From Streptomyces sp. Je 1-79 (lineage in GTDB: Bacteria; Actinomycetota; Actinomycetes; Streptomycetales; Streptomycetaceae), in assembly GCF_025195125.1 (NCBI RefSeq), contig NZ_JAMGSL010000006.1, positions 1-45,788 of the forward strand: a stretch of DNA of 45,788 nucleotides, given 5' to 3'. The notes beneath the pieces are model-generated. The model did no database searches and was not told the origin of the DNA. It saw only the letters and a program-made list of their open reading frames with translations. Below are positions 44,801-45,788 of the stretch, piece by piece; position 1 is the stretch's first letter, and each line of letters begins with the position of its first letter. Position numbers and translations under genes: made by a program.

Positions 44801-45578
44801 TGCCGGGCACGCCGACGAGGGCGAGGACCAGCGCGTCCGAGGCGGCGAAGGACGTGAACTCCCGGGCGCAGCAGGCCCGTTCGATGGGCGCGGGCCAGGT
44901 CCCGGCCGTACCGGTCGCTCCGGTGGAGGTGGCGGTGAGTTCCAGGACGGCCGCCAGGTTCAGCTCGCGCCCGTAGCAGGGCGCGGTCGTCGCGTTGCGT
45001 GTCAGAAGCTCGGCCAGGGGGCCCACGGGCGGGAGCGGCAGGGCGTATCCGGCGGCCCGGTGGTCGCCGTGCAGCGCGGTGGCGAGGACGGCGAGAACGG
45101 CCCCGGTCTCCGGGTCCACGACGGGTCCGCCCGTCGCCTGCCCGCCCAGCCGCAGGGCCTCGGTGCCCTCGGTGCCGATGGCGAGCTCCCAGGCGTGGCC
45201 GGGGACCCGCCGGTGGCGCCCGCCGGCGTACGAGACGGTCGCCGCGCCCAGGACCCGTGCCTCGCGCCAGCCGTGCGCCGCGATCCGTACGTACGTCCCG
45301 GGCTCGATCTCGGTCCGGGCCGACACCGGCAGGGGCCGGACGTCGAGCCCCTCGCTCCGTACGAGCGCGAGCCCCGTCTCGGGCAGCGCGACGACGGCGT
45401 CGGCCTCGGCGACACAGCCGCGGTCGCCGGGGGCGTGCAGGGCGATCCGTACGAGTCCGTCGACCGCCTCGTGACTGGTGACGACCGTTCCCCGGTCGTC
45501 GGCCACGAAGCCCGTTCCACGCGGCCGGCCCGCCGGATCGCAGATCCGTACCAGCGTGCCGAGGTCCCCGCGTCCCAT
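41856..45578 (-). CDS. Trypsin-like domain / P-loop NTPase fusion with helical-repeat C-terminus, unknown function
   Basis: The 1240-aa multidomain protein has no signal peptide. Residues 1-195 look like a trypsin/HtrA fold: GTGFVADDRGTVVTSHEAV carries the His (H36), but the catalytic Asp position reads ETGLALV and the nucleophile motif GDSGGP is GQATGGP (T149), so normal serine protease activity is doubtful. A P-loop domain follows: GVPGSGRTT (256-264) with Arg for the Walker A Lys, Walker B PLLIVLDGPEE (about 339-349), and LMLGCRP-like sensor (377-382), reminiscent of STAND/NACHT NTPases. Next is a Pro/Ala repeat linker (four AVPEP units) and then about 500 residues of Ala/Leu/Arg-rich helical repeats. 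It starts at ATG 45578 (weak ribosome-binding site) and is 31 nt upstream of ribF. Confidence 0.85.
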   Translation of the reverse strand: MGRGDLGTLVRICDPAGRPRGTGFVADDRGTVVTSHEAVDGLVRIALHAPGDRGCVAEADAVVALPETGLALVRSEGLDVRPLPVSARTEIEPGTYVRIAAHGWREARVLGAATVSYAGGRHRRVPGHAWELAIGTEGTEALRLGGQATGGPVVDPETGAVLAVLATALHGDHRAAGYALPLPPVGPLAELLTRNATTAPCYGRELNLAAVLELTATSTGATGTAGTWPAPIERACCAREFTSFAASDALVLALVGVPGSGRTTALAAHRAERATGAEPAPTVWLRGADLRADDASVAEAVGRVLRQAGRVVTASGARGDTTTATPERAAALARAAGRPLLIVLDGPEEMPPALAHRLPAWTTGTETWLRAHGARLMLGCRPEHWEHAHRHYTPGSLHRDGGGRWAGGVPGAVWLGDLTDEEARVARGRYGLDDAALASEDARHPLVLRLLAEVREAMPGGAPGKPGRDEVFGAHLDLMCLRVAVRIAAGTRPVPGGAAVRRLAARVAGQVHEAARRCLGPGHGELDRGSFEEIFPWRTGWASAVLTEGLVVPAGAGYRFGHEELADWIQGAHLDVDGALSALVHHRDEAAAQGRLPARPGAPHTAAAAHPLPVPRHRIGPVVQALLLMDREHGSDALGLRLTGLAEALDRLRAEGLATTDAAWWASRLLAQTLLRLPDPRPYVPVLRHLADHLGARPTPSPPPTAPVPFPGGPPPTPAAAPPGTAVPAQRTPGASPAVPEPAVPEPAVPEPAVPEPAGPAPAVPAQAAHAFGPAFAPAGGPANGPAAPAFGPAFWEALRIGDDERIDLLRRLVPADPPAGSTTTPRFLDVVAERLVAEPRGVQPLLCRWFGDGRALAAAPYATVGTAAQALLHTHRHLAVDDLCEALVATAHPLAEGLLAALTEDEPSAVCRAVDRWAHDDGRPARRAAAATYGGLVAPHATTGPDRELLRYAALALLARPGDAALHGPALGLLVRDPHTRSRHLPRALTHPRVPASALATALATHPEPVLAALQDRLHGPGEAAGETLRALAEVSTPALARRAAALVREYVDRHPEGAGHAAAFVDRRLEDGPAARAVLFPLVNAMIRGRPVQVRSALAAVLAAPGTGASRLLRTELLDVLLDHERYAARDLAVLDALLRAAALGCERRPEVRTRDLVLRAGLLLVRTPEGATCCDRRLVGLAREVPAFAAQLAGWLADAPDDWAVVAGPGTRRTVQGIDRSMPMRGDGRGHGSLRPA
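43307..43366 (-). repeat. Four perfect 15-bp tandem repeats in the fusion protein linker
   Basis: CCGGCTCCGGGACGG is repeated four times without change at 43307-43366 on the plus strand, encoding four AVPEP pentapeptides on the minus strand. The perfect identity of all four copies points to recent slippage or strong homogenisation. The unit length keeps the frame, so copy number can change linker length. Confidence 0.9.
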
Positions 45579-45743
45579 AGTGACGACGGTAGGTCGGCGG
45601 TGATCACGCCGAGAACCACAACGGCCGAACGCGCCCCCCAGCGCTCCCCCGTTTCACTCCGAGCGCCCGCCCGAAGGGGTGAATACGCGGAGCGAAGTGG
45701 ATAGATACTCGCCCGGGGGGATCTGGGGGATCACCCGGGGGGA

Positions 45744-45777
45744 TCGTGGAGCGGGCACGCGCGTGCCCGCTCCACGA
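45744..45777. terminator. Perfect 34-bp palindrome near the window end
   Basis: TCGTGGAGCGGGCACGC (45744-45760) is followed at once by its exact reverse complement (45761-45777). It is non-coding and lies 166 nt upstream of the 1240-aa gene start. It is most likely an intrinsic terminator for a transcript entering from either side; as a hairpin its loop would be only a few bases. A second, GC-rich stretch precedes it (CCCGGGGGGATC twice, about 45710-45745). No gene is visible from 45579 to the end. Confidence 0.65.
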
Positions 45778-45788
45778 CGAATCGCCCC

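Noticed and set aside
41856..45578. Active serine protease at the N-terminus of the 1240-aa protein
   Set aside because: Asp and Ser of the triad are missing in sequence (ETGLALV and GQATGGP), so normal activity is not claimed.
41763..45704. 1313-aa plus-strand frame opposite the trypsin/NTPase fusion gene
   Set aside because: The translation is almost pure Gly/Arg/Pro/Glu low complexity, and the minus frame carries coherent domains and motifs.

Overview
The window is high-GC DNA with GTG/TTG starts, strongly G/C-biased third codon positions and purine-rich Shine-Dalgarno sites. The gene content (guanosine pentaphosphate synthetase-type PNPase, ThyX, an actinobacterial ESX/type VII secretion locus, DUF397) points to a Streptomyces or close relative. 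From memory the gene order matches the S. coelicolor chromosome core around SCO5711-SCO5745; this was not checked by search. No rRNA, tRNA, CRISPR array, phage or intact insertion sequence was seen.

Left part (1-10.6 kb), housekeeping: RNase J, dapA, thyX, two small membrane proteins, a TPR-like membrane protein, dapB, an M16 zinc peptidase translationally coupled to pnp, then pnp and rpsO. These cover RNA turnover (RNase J, PNPase), lysine/diaminopimelate synthesis (DapA, DapB) and dTMP synthesis (ThyX).

Middle part (10.6-34.7 kb), one type VII secretion (T7SS/ESX) locus built round divergent promoters. eccD (-) and eccC (+) diverge at 12.1-12.4 kb. A plus-strand cargo-like cluster follows: a membrane protein with TSGxx repeats, a 168-aa protein with a C-terminal YxxxD motif, a 752-aa DUF6571-like protein with a glycine-rich hydrophobic segment, and a probable lipoprotein. 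A minus-strand series then runs eccB, mycosin 1, a 148-aa helical protein, a 588-aa WXG protein with a disordered tail, mycosin 2, and the esxB-esxA pair. Divergent from eccB on the plus strand are eccE, an EccE-coupled 239-aa protein, an orphan DUF397 protein and a 1031-aa EspI-like Pro/Gln-rich MinD/ParA-type ATPase. All membrane parts (EccB, C, D, E, MycP) are present; EccA is not in the window.

Right part (34.9-45.8 kb): a five-gene oligopeptide/dipeptide ABC importer operon whose binding protein seems to be held by a C-terminal membrane anchor; ribF (FAD synthesis); and, just upstream of ribF on the same strand, a 1240-aa protein with a degenerate trypsin-like domain, a P-loop NTPase with an altered Walker A, a tandem-repeat linker and a long helical C-terminus. 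The last 210 bases hold a perfect 34-bp palindrome.

The ribF and rpsO-pnp genes, usually adjacent in bacteria, are here about 30 kb apart with the whole T7SS and importer block between them. The least explained items are the 1240-aa pseudoprotease-NTPase and the putative T7SS cargo cluster next to eccC.
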